A stretch of DNA of 64,000 nucleotides from Cladorhizidae sp. MBARI D1340-BT2 (Eukaryota; Porifera; Demospongiae; Poecilosclerida; Cladorhizidae), in the NCBI GenBank assembly GCA_028752905.1, contig JAQNBH010000011.1, forward strand, positions 17,763,909 through 17,827,908. The letters run 5' to 3'. The translations under genes were made by a program, and so were the position numbers. This document shows positions 10,401 to 24,810 of this stretch, piece by piece. The notes below the pieces were generated by a model. It did not search any database. It worked only from the letters and a program-made list of their open reading frames with translations, and was not told the origin of the DNA. Each line of letters opens with the position of its first letter. Position 1 is the first letter of the stretch.

Positions 10401-10990
10401 AGACATGCATGTAGTCCAACAGTGAGAGTTGAACTTTGTAGGCATGCATGTAGTCCAACAGTGAGAGTTGAACTTTGTAGACATGCATGTAGTCCAACAG
10501 TGAGAGTTGAACTTTGTAGACATGCATGTAGTCCAACAGTGAGAGTTGAACTTTGTAGGCATGCATGTAGTCCAACAGTGAGAGTTGAACTTTGTAGACA
10601 TGCATGTAGTCCAACAGTGAGAGTTGAACTTTGTAGACATGCATGTAGTCCAACAGTGAGAGTTGAACTTTGTAGGCATGCATGTAGTCCAACAGTGAGA
10701 GTTGAACTTTGTAGACATGCATGTAGTCCAACAGTGAGAGTTTAACTTTGTAGGCATGCATGTAGTCCAACAGTGAGAGTTGAACTTTGTAGACATGCAT
10801 GTAGTCCAACAGTGAGAGTTGAACTTTGTAGACATGCATGTAGTCCAACAGTAAGAGTTGAACTTTGTAGACATGCATGTAGTCCAACAGTGAGAGTTGA
10901 ACTTTGTAGACATGCATGTAGTCCAACAGTGAGAGTTGAACTTTGTAGACATGCATGTAGTCCAACAGTGAGAGTTGAACTTTGTAGGCA
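7401..10990. repeat. Two copies of a 1,910-bp higher-order repeat
   Basis: The variant series starting gtcctacagtgagggttg at about 7410 recurs at about 9320 in the same order. It runs tagtcatg, gtaatcc, gtccatcag, the 37-bp unit with tgtatcc, ggcacgcatg, ggcaggcatg, tccaaaag, catacatg, catttagtcc, tccaccag, gagtttaac and gtaagag. All markers are offset by 1,910 bp (49 monomers minus net 1 bp of indels). The second copy loses register near 10,990. The order of at least ten rare markers makes independent mutation very unlikely. Confidence 0.88.
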
Positions 10991-11240
10991 GGCATGTAGT
11001 CCAACCGTGAGAGTTGAACTTTGTAGACATGCATGTAGTCCAAAAGTGAGAGTTGAACTTTGTAGACATACATGTAGTCCAACAGTGAGAGTTGAACTTT
11101 GTAGGCATGCATGTAGTCCAACAGTGAGAGTTGAACTTTGTAGACATGCATGTAGTCCAACAGTGAGAGTTGAACTTTGTAGGCATGCATGTAGTCCAAC
11201 AGTGAGAGTTGAACTTTGTAGACATGCATGATGTCCAACA

Positions 11241-14200
11241 GTGAGAGTTAAACTTTGTAGGCATGCATGTAGTCCAACAGTAAGAGTTGAACTATGTAGA
11301 CATGCATGTAGTCCAACAGTGAGAGTTGAACTTTGTAGGCATGCATGTAGTCCAACAGTGAGAGTTGAACTTTGTATACATGCATGTAGTCCAATAGTGA
11401 GAGTTGAACTTTGTAGACATGCATGTAGTCCAACAGTGAGAGTTGAACTTTTTAGGCATGCATGTAGTCCAACAGAGAGAGTTGAACTTTGTAGACATGC
11501 ATGTAGTCCAACAGTGAGAGTTGAACTTTGTAGACATGCATGTAGTCCAACAGTGAGAGTTGAACTTTGTAGACATGCATGTAGTCCAACAGTGAGAGTT
11601 GAACTTTGTAGACATGCATGTAGTCCAACAGTGAGAGTTGAACTTTGTAGACATGCATGTAGTCCAACAGTGAGAGTTGAACTTTGTAGGCATGCATGTA
11701 GTCCAACAGTGAGAGTTGAACTTTGTAGACATGCATGTAGTCCACCAGTGAGAGTTGAACTTTGTAGACATGCATGTAGTCCAACAGTGAGAGTTGAACT
11801 TTGTAGGCATGCATGTAGTCCAACAGTGAGAGTTGAACTTTGTAGACATGCATGTAGTCCAACAGTGAGAGTTAAACTTTGTAGGCATGCATGTAGTCCA
11901 ACAGTGAGAGTTGAACTATGTAGACATGCATGTAGTCCAACAGTGAGAGTTGAACTTTGTAGGCATGCATGTAGTCCAACAGTGAGAGTTGAACCTTGTA
12001 GACATGCATGTAGTCCAACAGTGAGAGTTGAACTTTGTAGACATGCATGTAGTCCAACAGTGAGAGTTGAACTTTTTAGGCATGCATGTAGTCCAACAGA
12101 GAGAGTTGAACTTTGTAGACATGCATGTAGTCCAACAGTGAGAGTTGAACTTTGTAGACATGCATGTAGTCCAACAGTGAGAGTTGAACTTTGTAGACAT
12201 GCATGTAGTCCAACAGTGAGAGTTGAACTTTGTAGACATGCATGTAGTCCAACAGTGAGAGTTGAACTTTGTAGACATGCATGTAGTCCAACAGTGAGAG
12301 TTGAACTTTGTAGACATGCATGTAGTCCAACAGTGAGAGTTGAACTTTGTAGACATGCATGTAGTCCAACAGTGAGAGTTGAACTTTGTAGGCATGCATG
12401 TAGTCCAACAGTGAGAGTTGAACTTTGTAGGCATGCATGGAGTCCTTCAGTGAGAGTTGAACTTTGTAGGCATGCATGTAGTCCAACAGTGAGAGTTGAA
12501 CTTTGTAGACATGCATGTAGTCCAACAGTGAGAGTTTAACTTTGTAGGCATGCATGTAGTCCAACAGTGAGAGTTGAACTTTGTAGACATGCATGTAGTC
12601 CAACAGTGAGAGTTGAACTTTGTAGACATGCATGTAGTCCAACAGTGAGAGTTGAACTTTGTAGACATGCATGTAGTCCAACAGTGAGAGTTGAACTTTG
12701 TAGACATGCATGTAGTCCAACAGTGAGAGTTGAACTTTGTAGACATGCATGTAGTCCAAAAGTGAGAGTTGAACTTTGTAGACATACATGTAGTCCAACA
12801 GTGAGAGTTGAACTTTGTAGACATGCATGTAGTCCAACAGTGAGAGTTGAACTTTGTAGACATGCATGTAGTCCAACAGTGAGAGTTGAACTTTGTAGAC
12901 ATGCATGTAGTCCAACAGTGAGAGTTGAACTTTGTAGGCAGGCATGTAGTCCAACAGTGAGAGTTGAACTTTGTAGACATGCATGTAGTCCAAAAGTGAG
13001 AGTTGAACTTTGTAGACATACATGTAGTCCAACAGTGAGAGTTGAACTTTGTAGGCATGCATGTAGTCCAACAGTGAGAGTTGAACTTTGTAGACATGCA
13101 TGTAGTCCAACAGTGAGAGTTGAACTTTGTAGGCATGCATGTAGTCCAACAGTGAGAGTTGAACTTTGTAGACATGCATGATGTCCAACAGTGAGAGTTA
13201 AACTTTGTAGGCATGCATGTAGTCCAACAGTGAGAGTTGAACTATGTAGACATGCATGTAGTCCAACAGTGAGAGTTGAACTTTGTAGGCATGCATGTAT
13301 TCCAACAGTGAGAGTTGAACTTTGTAGACATGCATGTAGTCCAACAGTGAGAGTTGAACTTTGTAGACATGCATGTAGTCCAACAGTGAGAGTTGAACTT
13401 TTTAGGCATGCATGTAGTCCAACAGAGAGAGTTGAACTTTGTAGACATGCATGTAGTCCAACAGTGAGAGTTGAACTTTGTAGACATGCATGTAGTCCAA
13501 CAGTGAGAGTTGAACTTTGTAGACATGCATGTAGTCCAACAGTGAGAGTTGAACTTTGTAGACATGCATGTAGTCCAACAGTGAGAGTTGAACTTTGTAG
13601 ACATGCATGTAGTCCAACAGTGAGAGTTGAACTTTGTAGGCATGCATGTAGTCCAACAGTGAGAGTTAAACTTTGTAGACATGCATGTAGTCCACCAGTG
13701 AGAGTTGAACTTTGTAGACATGCATGTAGTCCAACAGTGAGAGTTGAACTTTGTAGGCATGCATGTAGTCCAACAGTGAGAGTTGAACTTTGTAGACATG
13801 CATGTAGTCCAACAGTGAGAGTTAAACTTTGTAGGCATGCATGTAGTCCAACAGTGAGAGTTGAACTATGTAGACATGCATGTAGTCCAACAGTGAGAGT
13901 TGAACTTTGTAGGCATGCATGTAGTCCAACAGTGAGAGTTGAACCTTGTAGACATGCATGTAGTCCAACAGTGAGAGTTGAACTTTGTAGACATGCATGT
14001 AGTCCAACAGTGAGAGTTGAACTTTTTAGGCATGCATGTAGTCCAACAGAAAGAGTTGAACTTTGTAGACATGCATGTAGTCCAACAGTGAGAGTTGAAC
14101 TTTGTAGACATGCATGTAGTCCAATAGTGAGAGTTGAACTTTGTAGACATGCATGTAGTCCAACAGTGAGAGTTGAACTTTGTAGACATGCATGTAGTCC

Positions 14201-14980
14201 AACAGTGAGAGTTGAACTTTGTAGACATGCATGTAGTCCAACAGTGAGAGTTGAACTTTGTAGGCATGCATGTAGTCCAACAGTGAGAGTTGAACTTTGT
14301 AGACATGCATGTAGTCCAACAGTGAGAGTTGAACTTTGTAGGCATGCATGGAGTCCTTCAGTGAGAGTTGAACTTTGTAGGCATGCATGTAGTCCAACAG
14401 TGAGAGTTGAACTTTGTAGACATGCATGTAGTCCAACAGTGAGAGTTTAACTTTGTAGGCATGCATGTAGTCCAACAGTGAGAGTTGAACTTTGTAGACA
14501 TGCATGTAGTCCAACAGTGAGAGTTGAACTTTGTAGACATGCATGTAGTCCAACAGTGAGAGTTGAACTTTGTAGACATGCATGTAGTCCAACAGTGAGA
14601 GTTGAACTTTGTAGACATGCATGTAGTCCAACAGTGAGAGTTGAACTTTGTAGACATGCATGTAGTCCAACAGTGAGAGTTGAACTTTGTAGGCAGGCAT
14701 GTAGTCCAACAGTGAGAGTTGAACTTTGTAGACATGCATGTAGTCCAAAAGTGAGAGTTGAACTTTGTAGACATACATGTAGTCCAACAGTGAGAGTTGA
14801 ACTTTGTAGGCATGCATGTAGTCCAACAGTGAGAGTTGAACTTTGTAGACATGCATGTAGTCCACCAGTGAGAGTTGAACTTTGTAGACATGCATGTAGT
14901 CCAACAGTGAGAGTTGAACTTTGTAGGCATGCATTGTAGTCCAACAGTGAGAGTTGAACTTTGTATACATGCATGTAGTC
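11241..14980. repeat. Two copies of a 1.9-kb higher-order repeat
   Basis: Markers gagttaaac, gaactatg, aactttttagg with gagagag, tccaccag, gaacctt, catggagtccttc, gagtttaac, ggcaggcat and catacatg recur in the same order from 11241 and 13191. The offset is 1,950 bp (50 monomers) at the left and 1,911 bp (49 monomers) near catggagtccttc at 12436 and 14347. The second copy therefore lost or the first gained one monomer. Confidence 0.82.
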
Positions 14981-15779
14981 CAACAGTGAGAGTTAAACTT
15001 TGTAGGCATGCATGTAGTCCAACAGTGAGAGTTGAACTATGTAGACATGCATGTAGTCCAACAGTGAGAGTTGAACCTTGTAGGCATGCATGTAGTCCAA
15101 CAGTGAGAGTTGAACTTTGTAGACATGCATGTAGTCCAACAGTGAGAGTTGAACTTTGTAGACATGCATGTAGTCCAACAGTGAGAGTTGAACTTTTTAG
15201 GCATGCATGTAGTCCAACAGAGAGAGTTGAACTTTGTAGACATGCATGTAGTCCAACAGTGAGAGTTGAACTTTGTAGACATGCATGTAGTCCAACAGTG
15301 AGAGTTGCACTTTGTAGACATGCATGTAGTCCAACAGTGAGAGATGAACTTTGTAGACATGCATGTAGTCCAACAGTGAGAGTTGAACTTTGTAGACATG
15401 CATGTAGTCCAACAGTGAGAGTTGAACTTTGTAGGCATGCATGTACTCCAACAGTGAGAGTTGAACTTTGTAGACATGCATGTAGTCCAACAGTGAGAGT
15501 TGAACTTTGTAGACATGCATGTAGTCCAACAGTGAGAGTTGAACTTTGTAGGCATGCATGTAGTCCAACAGTGAGAGTTGAACTTTGTAGACATGCATGT
15601 AGTCCAACAGTGAGAGTTTAACTTTGTAGACATGCATGTAGTCCAACAGTGAGAGTTTAACTTTGTAGACATGCATGTAGTCCAATAGAGAGGTTGAACT
15701 TTGTAGACATGCATGTAGTCCAACAGTGAGAGTTGAACTTTGTAGACATGCATGTAGTCCAACATTGAGAGTTGAACTT

Positions 15780-18700
15780 TGTACACATGCATGTATCCAA
15801 CAGTGAGAGTTGAACTTTGTAGACATGCATGTAGTCCAACAGTGAGAGTTGAACTATGTAGGCATGCATGTAGTCCACCGGTGAGAGTTGAACTTTGTAG
15901 GCATGCATGTAGTCAACAGTGAGAGTTGAACTTTGTAGGCATGCATGTAGTCCAACAGTGAGAGTTGAACTTTGTAGACATGCATGTAGTCCAACAGTGA
16001 GAGTTGAACTATGTAGACATGCATGTAGTCCAACAGTGAGAGTTGAACTTTGTAGGCATGCATGTAGTCCAACAGTGAGAGTTGAACTTTGTAGGCATGC
16101 ATGTAGTCCAACAGTGAGAGTTGAACTTTGTAGGCATGCATGTAGTCCAACAGTGAGAGTTGAACTATGTAGACATGCATGTAGTCCAACAGTGAGAGTT
16201 GAACTTTGTAGGCATGCTTGTAGTCCAACAGTGAGAGTTGAACTTTGTAGACATGCATGCAGTCCAACAGTGAGAGTTGAACTATGTAGACATGCATGTA
16301 GTCCAACAGTGAGAGTTGAACTTTGTAGACATGCATGTAGTCCAACAGAACTTTGTAGACATGCATGTAGTCCAACAGTGAGAGTTGAACTTTGTAGGCA
16401 TGCATGTAGTCCAACAGAACTTTGTAGACATGCATGTAGTCCACCAGTGAGAGTTGAACTTTGTAGACATGCATGTAGTCCAATAGTGAGAGTTGAACTT
16501 TGTAGACATGCATGTAGTCCAACAGTGAGAGTTGAACTTTGTAGACATGCATGTAGTCCAACAGTGAGAGTTGAACTTTGTAGACATGCATGTAGTCCAA
16601 CAGTGAGAGTTGAACTTTGTAGGCATGCATGTAGTCCAACAGTGAGAGTTGAACTTTGTAGACATGCATGTAGTCCAACAGTGAGGGTTGAACTTTGTAG
16701 GCATGCATGTAGTCCAACATTGAGAGTTGAACTTTGTAGACATGCATGTAGTCCAACAGTGAGAGTTGAACTTTGTAGACATGCATGTAGTCCAAAAGTG
16801 AGAGTTGAACTTTGTAGACATGCATGTAGTCCAACAGTGAGAGTTGAACTTTGTAGACATGCATGTAGTCCAACAGTGAGATTTGAACTTTGTAGACATG
16901 CATGTAGTCCAACAGTGAGAGTTGAACTTTGTAGACATGCATGTAGTCCCACAGTGAGAGTTGAACTTTGTAGACATGCATGTAGTCCAACAGTGAGAGT
17001 TGAACTTTGTAGACATGCATGTAGTCCAACAGTGAGAGTTGAACTTTGTAGGCATGCATGTAGTCCAACAGTGAGAGTTGAACTTTGTAGACATGCATGT
17101 AGTCCAACAGTGAGAGTTGAACTTTGTAGGCATGCATGTAGTCCAACAGTGAGAGTTGAACTTTGTAGACATGCATGTAGTCCAACAGTGAGGGTTGAAC
17201 TTTGTAGGCATGCATGTAGTCCAACAGTGAGAGTTGAACTTTGTAGTCATGCATGTAGTCCAACAGTGAGAGTTGAACTTTGTAGACATGCATGTAGTCC
17301 AACAGACAGAGTTGAACTTTGTAGACATGCATGTAGTCCAACAGTGAGAGTTGAACTTTGTAGACATGCATGTAGTCCAACAGTGAGAGTTGAACTTTGT
17401 AGGCATGCATGTAATCCAACAGTGAGAGTTGAACTTTGTAGACATGCATGTAGTCCAACAGTGAGAGTTGAACTTTGTAGACATGCATGTAGTCCAACAG
17501 TGAGAGTTGAACTTTGTAGACATGCATGTAGTCCAACAGTGAGAGTTGAACTTTGTAGACATGCATGTAGTCCAATAGTGAGAGTTGAACTTTGTAGACA
17601 TGCATGTATCCAACAGTGAGAGTTGAACATTGTTGACATGCATGTAGTCCAACAGTGAGAGTTGAACTATGTAGGCACGCATGTAGTCCAACAGTGAGAG
17701 TTGAACTTTGTAGACATGCATGTAGTCCAACAGTGAGAGTTGAACTTTGTAGACATGCATGTAGTCCAACAGTGAGAGTTGAACTTTGTAGACATGCATG
17801 TAGTCCAACAGTGAGAGTTGAACTTTGTAGGCAGGCATGTAGTCCAACAGTGAGAGTTGAACTTTGTAGACATGCATGTAGTCCAAAAGTGAGAGTTGAA
17901 CTTTGTAGACATACATGTAGTCCAACAGTGAGAGTTGAACTTTGTAGGCATGCATGTAGTCCAACAGTGAGAGTTGAACTTTGTAGACATGCATGTAGTC
18001 CACCAGTGAGAGTTGAACTTTGTAGACATGCATGTAGTCCAACAGTGAGAGTTGAACTTTGTAGGCATGCATGTAGTCCAACAGTGAGAGTTGAACTTTG
18101 TAGACATGCATGTAGTCCAACAGTGAGAGTTGAACTTTGTAAACATGCATGTAGTCGAACAGTGAGAGTTGAACTTTGTAGACATGCATGTAGTCCAACA
18201 GTGAGAGTTGAACTTTGTAGACATGCATGTAGTCCAACAGTGAGAGTTGAACTATGTAGACATGCATGTAGTCCAACAGTGAGAGTTGAACTTTGTAGGC
18301 ATGCATGTAGTCCAACAGTGAGAGTTGAACTTTGTAGACATGCATGTAGTCCAACAGTGAGAGTTGAACTTTGTAGACATGCATGTAGTCCAACAGTGAG
18401 AGTTGAACTTTGTAGGCATGCATGTAGTCCAACAGTGAGAGTTGAACTTTGTAGACATGCATGTAGTCCAACAGTGAGAGTTGAACTTTGTAGACATGCA
18501 TGTAGTCCAACAGTGAGAGTTGAACTTTGTAGGCATGCATGTAGTCCAACAGTGAGAGTTGAACTTTGTAGACATGCATGTAGTCCAACAGTGATAGTTT
18601 AACTTTGTAGGCATGCATGTAGTCCAACAGTGAGAGTTGAACTTTGTAGACATGCATGTAGTCCAACAGTGAGAGTTGAACTTTGTAGACATGCATGTAG

Positions 18701-19330
18701 TCCAACAGTAAGAGTTGAACTTTGTAGACATGCATGTAGTCCAACAGTGAGAGTTGAACTTTGTAGACATGCATGTAGTCCAACAGTGAGAGTTGAACTT
18801 TGTAGACATGCATGTAGTCCAACAGTGAGAGTTGAACTTTGTAGGCAGGCATGTAGTCCAACAGTGAGAGTTGAACTTGTAGACATGCATGTAGTCCAAA
18901 AGTGAGAGTTAAACTTTGTAGACATACATGTAGTCCAACAGTGAGAGTTGAACTTTGTAGGCATGCATGTAGTCCAACAGTGAGAGTTGAACTTTGTAGA
19001 CATGCATGTAGTCCACCAGTGAGAATTGAACTTTGTAGACATGCATGTAGTCCAACATTGAGAGTTGAACTTTGTAGGCATGCATGTAGTCCAACAGTGA
19101 GAGTTGAACTTTGTAGACATGCATGATGTCCAACAGTGAGAGTTAAACTTTGTAGGCATGCATGTAGTCCAACAGTGAGAGTTGAACTATGTAGACATGC
19201 ATGTAGTCCAACAGTGAGAGTTGAACTTTGTAGGCATGCATGTAGTCCAACAGTGAGAGTTGAACTTTGTAGACATGCATGTAGTCCAACAGTGAGAGTT
19301 GAACTTTGTAGACATGCATGTAGTCCAACA
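15780..19330. repeat. Segment duplicated at an offset of 5,479 bp, left copy
   Basis: This block holds tacacatgcatgtatcc, tccaccggtg, the paired 30-bp monomers near 16344 and 16413, a tgtatcc unit near 17607, ggcacgcatg, and later catgatgtcc near 19126. The same markers recur from about 21260 to 24810. From about 17640 to 19330 the offset is exactly 5,479 bp. In the middle it shifts by 117 bp (three monomers), so copies also differ by whole monomers. Confidence 0.8.
16344..16443. repeat. Paired 30-bp deletion monomers
   Basis: Two monomers lack the same nine bases (tgagagttg), giving tccaacagaactttg, and are separated by one normal 39-bp monomer (start-to-start 69 bp). The same pair recurs at about 21940/22009, 35212/35281, 40266/40335 and 62401/62470. 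It is the best single marker for tracing the large duplications. A nine-base loss keeps all reading frames. Confidence 0.92.
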
Positions 19331-21259
19331 GTGAGTGTTGAACTTTTTAGGCATGCATGTAGTCCAACAGAGAGAGTTGAACTTTGTAGACATGCATGTA
19401 GTCCAACAGTGAGAGTTGAAATTTGTAGACATGCATGTAGTCCAACAGTGAGAGTTGAACTTTGTAGACATGCATGTAGTCCAACAGTGAGAGTTGAACT
19501 TTGTAGACATGCATGTAGTCCAACAGTGAGAGTTGAACTTTGTAGACATGCATGTAGTCCAACAGTGAGAATTGAACTTTGTAGGCATGCATGTAGTCCA
19601 ACAGTGAGAGTTGAACTTTGTAGACATGCATGTAGTCCACCAGTGAGAGTTGAACTTTGTAGACATGCATGTAGTCCAACAGTGAGAGTTGAACTTTGTA
19701 GGCATGCATGTAGTCCAACAGTGAGAGTTGAACTTTGTAGACATGCATGTAGTCCAACAGTGAGAGTTAAACTTTGTAGGCATGCATGTAGTCCAACAGT
19801 GAGAGTTGAACTATGTAGACATGCATGTAGTCCAACAGTGAGAGTTGAACTTTGTAGGCATGCATGTAGTCCAACAGTGAGAGTTGAACCTTGTAGACAT
19901 GCATGTAGTCCAACAGTGAGAGTTGAACTTTGTAGACATGCATGTAGTCCAACAGTGAGAGTTGAACTTTTTAGGCATGCATGTAGTCCAACAGAGAGAG
20001 TTGAACTTTGTAGACATGCATGTAGTCCAACAGTGAGAGTTGAACTTTGTAGACATGCATGTAGTCCAACAGTGAGAGTTGAACTTTGTAGACATGCATG
20101 TAGTCCAACAGTGAGAGTTGAACTTTGTAGACATGCATGTAGTCCAACAGTGAGAGTTGAACTTTGTAGACATGCATGTAGTCCAACAGTGAGAGTTGAA
20201 CTTTGTAGGCATGCATGTAGTCCAACAGTGAGAGTTGAACTTTGTAGACATGCATGTAGTCCAACAGTGAGAGTTGAACTTTGTAGGCATGCATGGAGTC
20301 CTTCAGTGAGAGTTGCACTTTGTAGGCATGCATGTAGTCCAACAGTGAGAGTTGAACTTTGTAGACATGCATGTAGTCCAACAGTGAGAGTTTAACTTTG
20401 TAGGCATGCATGTAGTCCAACAGTGAGAGTTGAACTTTGTAGACATGCATGTAGTCCAACAGTGAGAGTTGAACTTTGTAGACATGCATGTAGTCCAACA
20501 GTGAGAGTTGAACTTTGTAGACATGCATGTAGTTCCAACAGTGAGAGTTGAACTTTGAAGACATGCATGTAGTCCAACAGTGAGAGTTGAACTTTGTAGA
20601 CATGCATGTAGTCCAACAGTTAGAGTTGAACTTTGTAGGCAGGCATGTAGTCCAACAGTGAGAGTTGAACTTTGTAGACATGCATGTAGTCCAAAAGTGA
20701 GAGTTGAACTTTGTAGACATACATGTAGTCCAACAGTGAGAGTTGAACTTTGTAGGCATGCATGTAGTCCAACAGTGAGAGTTGAACTTTGTAGACATGC
20801 ATGTAGTCCACCAGTGAGAGTTGAACTTTGTAGACATGCATGTAGTCCAACAGTGAGAGTTGAACTTTGTAGGCATGCATGTAGTCCAACAGTGAGAGTT
20901 GAACTTTGTAGACATGCATGTAGTCCAACAGTGAGAGTTGAACTTTGTAGACATGCATGTAGTCCAACAGTGAGAGTTGAACTTTGTAGGCATGCATGTA
21001 GTCCAACAGTGAGAGTTGAACTTTGTAGACATGCATGTAGTCCAAAAGTGAGAGTTTAACTTTGTAGGCATGCATGTAGTCCAACAGTGAGAGTTGAACT
21101 TTGTAGACATGCATGTAGTCCAACAGTGAGAGTTTAACTTTGTAGACATGCATGTAGTCCAATAGAGAGAGTTGAACTTTGTAGACATGCATGTAGTCCA
21201 ACAGTGAGAGTTGAACTTTGTAGACATGCATGTAGTCCAACAGTGAGAGTTGAACTTTG

Positions 21260-24200
21260 TACACATGCATGTATCCAACAGTGAGAGTTGAACTTTGTAG
21301 ACATGCATGTAGTCCAACAGTGAGAGTTGAACTATGTAGGCATGCATGTAGTCCACCGGTGAGAGTTGAAATTTGTAGGCATGCATGTAGTCCAACAGTG
21401 AGAGTTGAACTTTGTAGACATGCATGTAGTCCAACAGTGAGAGTTGAACTATGTAGGCATGCATGTAGTCCAACAGTGAGAGTTGAACTTTGTAGGCATG
21501 CATGTAGTCCAACAGTGAGAGTTGAACTTTGTAGGCATGCATGTAGTCCAACAGTGAAAGTTGAACTTTGTAGGCATGCATGTAGTCCAACAGTGAGAGT
21601 TGATCTATGTAGACATGCATGTAGTCCAACAGTGAGAGTTGAACATTGTAGGCATGCATGTAGTCCAACAGTGAGAGTTGAACTTTGTAGGCATGCATGT
21701 AGTCCAACAGTGAGAGTTGAACTTTGTAGGCATGCATGTAGTCCAACAGTGAGAGTTGAACTATGTAGACATGCATGTAGTCCAACAGTGAGAGTTGAAC
21801 TTTGTAGGCATGCTTGTAGTCCAACAGTGAGAGTTGAACTTTGTAGACATGCATGCAGTCCAACAGTGAGAGTTGAACTATGTAGACATGCATGTAGTCC
21901 AACAGTGAGAGTTGAACTTTGTAGACATGCATGTAGTCCAACAGAACTTTGTAGACATGCATGTAGTCCAACAGTGAGAGTTGAACTTTGTAGGCATGCA
22001 TGTAGTCCAACAGAACTTTGTAGACATGCATGTAGTACACCAGTGAGAGTTGAACTTTGTAGACATGCATGTAGTCCAATAGTGAGAGTTGAACTTTGTA
22101 GACATGCATGTAGTCCAACAGTGAGAGTTGAACTTTGTAGACATGCATGTAGTCCAACAGTGAGAGTTGAACTTTGTAGACATGCATGTAGTCCAACAGT
22201 GAGAGTTGAACTTTGTAGGCATGCATGTAGTCCAACAGTGAGAGTTGAACTTTGTAGACATGCATGTAGTCCAACAGTGAGGGTTGAACTTTGTAGGCAT
22301 GCATGTAGTCCAACATTGAGAGTTGAACTTTGTAGACATGCATGTAGTCCAACAGTGAGAGTTGAACTTTGTAGACATGCATGTAGTCCAAAAGTGAGAG
22401 TTGAACTTTGTAGATATGCATGTAGTCCAACAGTGAGAGTTGAACTTTGTAGACATGCATGTAGTCCAACAGTGAGAGTTGAACTTTGTAGACATGCATG
22501 TAGTCCAACAGTGAGAGTTGAACTTTGTAGACATGCATGTAGTCCAACAGTGAGAGTTGAACTTTGTAGACATGCATGTAGTCCAACAGTGAGAGTTGAA
22601 CTTTGTAGACATGCATGTAGTCCAACAGTGAGAGTTGAACTTTGTAGGCATGCATGTAGTCCAACAGTGAGAGTTGAACTTTGTAGACATGCATGTAGTC
22701 CAACAGTGAGAGTTGAACTTTGTAGGCATGCATGTAGTCCAACAGTGAGAGTTGAACTTTGTAGACATGCATGTAGTCCAACAGTGAGGGTTGAACTTTG
22801 TAGGCATGCATGTAGTCCAACAGTGAGAGTTGAACTTTGTAGGCATGCATGTAGTCCAACAGTGAGAGTTGAACTTTGTAGACATGCATGTAGTCCAACA
22901 GACAGAGTTGAACTTTGTAGACATGCATGTAGTCCAACAGTGAGAGTTGAACTTTGTAGACATGCATGTAGTCCAACAGTGAGAGTTGAACTTTGTAGAC
23001 ATGCATGTAGTCCAACAGTGAGAGTTGAACTTTGTAGACATGCATGTAGTCCAATAGTGAGAGTTGAACTTTGTAGACATGCATGTATCCAACAGTGAGA
23101 ATTGAACATTGTAGACATGCATGTAGTCCAACAGTGAGAGTTGAACTATGTAGGCACGCATGTAGTCCAACAGTGAGAGTTGAACTTTGTAGACATGCAT
23201 GTAGTCCAACAGTGAGAGTTGAACTTTGTAGACATGCATGTAGTCCAACAGTGAGAGTTGAACTTTGTAGACATGCATGTAGTCCAACAGTGAGAGTTGA
23301 ACTTTGTAGGCAGGCATGTAGTCCAACAGTGAGAGTTGAACTTTGTAGACATGCATGTAGTCCAAAAGTGAGAGTTGAACTTTGTAGACATACATGTAGT
23401 CCAACAGTGAGAGTTGAACTTTGTAGGCATGCATGTAGTCCAACAGTGAGAGTTGAACTTTGTAGACATGCATGTAGTCCACCAGTGAGAGTTGAACTTT
23501 GTAGACATGCATGTAGTCCAACAGTGAGAGTTGAACTTTGTAGGCATGCATGTAGTCCAACAGTGAGAGTTGAACTTTGTAGACATGCATGTAGTCCAAC
23601 AGTGAGAGTTGAACTTTGTAAACATGCATGTAGTCCAACAGTGAGAGTTGAACTTTGTAGACATGCATGTAGTCCAACAGTGAGAGTTGAACTTTGTAGA
23701 CATGCATGTAGTCCAACAGTGAGAGTTGAACTATGTAGACATGCATGTAGTCCAACAGTGAGAGTTGAACTTTGTAGGCATGCATGTAGTCCAACAGTGA
23801 GAGTTGAACTTTGTAGACATGCATGTAGTCCAACAGTGAGAGTTGAACTTTGTAGACATGCATGTAGTCCAACAGTGAGAGTTGAACTTTGTAGGCATGC
23901 ATGTAGTCCAACAGTGAGAGTTGAACTTTGTAGACATGCATGTAGTCCAACAGTGAGAGTTGAACTTTGTAGACATGCATGTAGTCCAACAGTTAGAGTT
24001 GAACTTTGTAGGCATGCATGTAGTCCAACAGTGAGAGTTGAACTTTGTAGACATGCATGTAGTCCAACAGTGAGAGTTTAACTTTGTAGGCATGCATGTA
24101 GTCCAACAGTGAGAGTTGAACTTTGTAGACATGCATGTAGTCCAACAGTGAGAGTTGAACTTTGTAGACATGCATGTAGTCCAACAGTAAGAGTTGAACT

Positions 24201-24810
24201 TTGTAGACATGCATGTAGTCCAACAGTGAGAGTTGAACTTTGTAGACATGCATGTAGTCCAACAGTGAGAGTTGAACTTTGTAGACATGCATGTAGTCCA
24301 ACAGTGAGAGTTGAACTTTGTAGGCAGGCATGTAGTCCAACAGTGAGAGTTGAACTTGTAGACATGCATGTAGTCCAAAAGTGAGAGTTGAAGTTTGTAG
24401 ACATACATGTAGTCCAACAGTGAGAGTTGAACTTTGTAGGCATGCATGTAGTCCAACAGTGAGAGTTGAACTTTGTAGACATGCATGTAGTCCACCAGTG
24501 AGAATTGAACTTTGTAGACATGCATGTAGTCCAACATTGAGAGTTGAACTTTGTAGGCATGCATGTAGTCCAACAGTGAGAGTTGAACTTTGTAGACATG
24601 CATGATGTCCAACAGTGAGAGTTAAACTTTGTAGGCATGCATGTAGTCCAACAGTGAGAGTTGAACTATGTAGACATGCATGTAGTCCAACAGTGAGAGT
24701 TGAACTTTGTAGGCATGCATGTAGTCCAACAGTGAGAGTTCAACTTTGTAGACATGCATGTAGTCCAACAGTGAGAGTTGAACTTTGTAGACATGCATGT
24801 AGTCCAACAG
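21260..24810. repeat. Segment duplicated at an offset of 5,479 bp, right copy
   Basis: The partner of the block at 15780-19330, with the same series of rare monomers. Private differences include acattgttgac in the left copy against acattgtagac here, and gaactttgaag near 20560 just outside. A further related copy of its right half follows about 2,650 bp downstream (25733-27330), which shows stepwise local amplification. Confidence 0.8.
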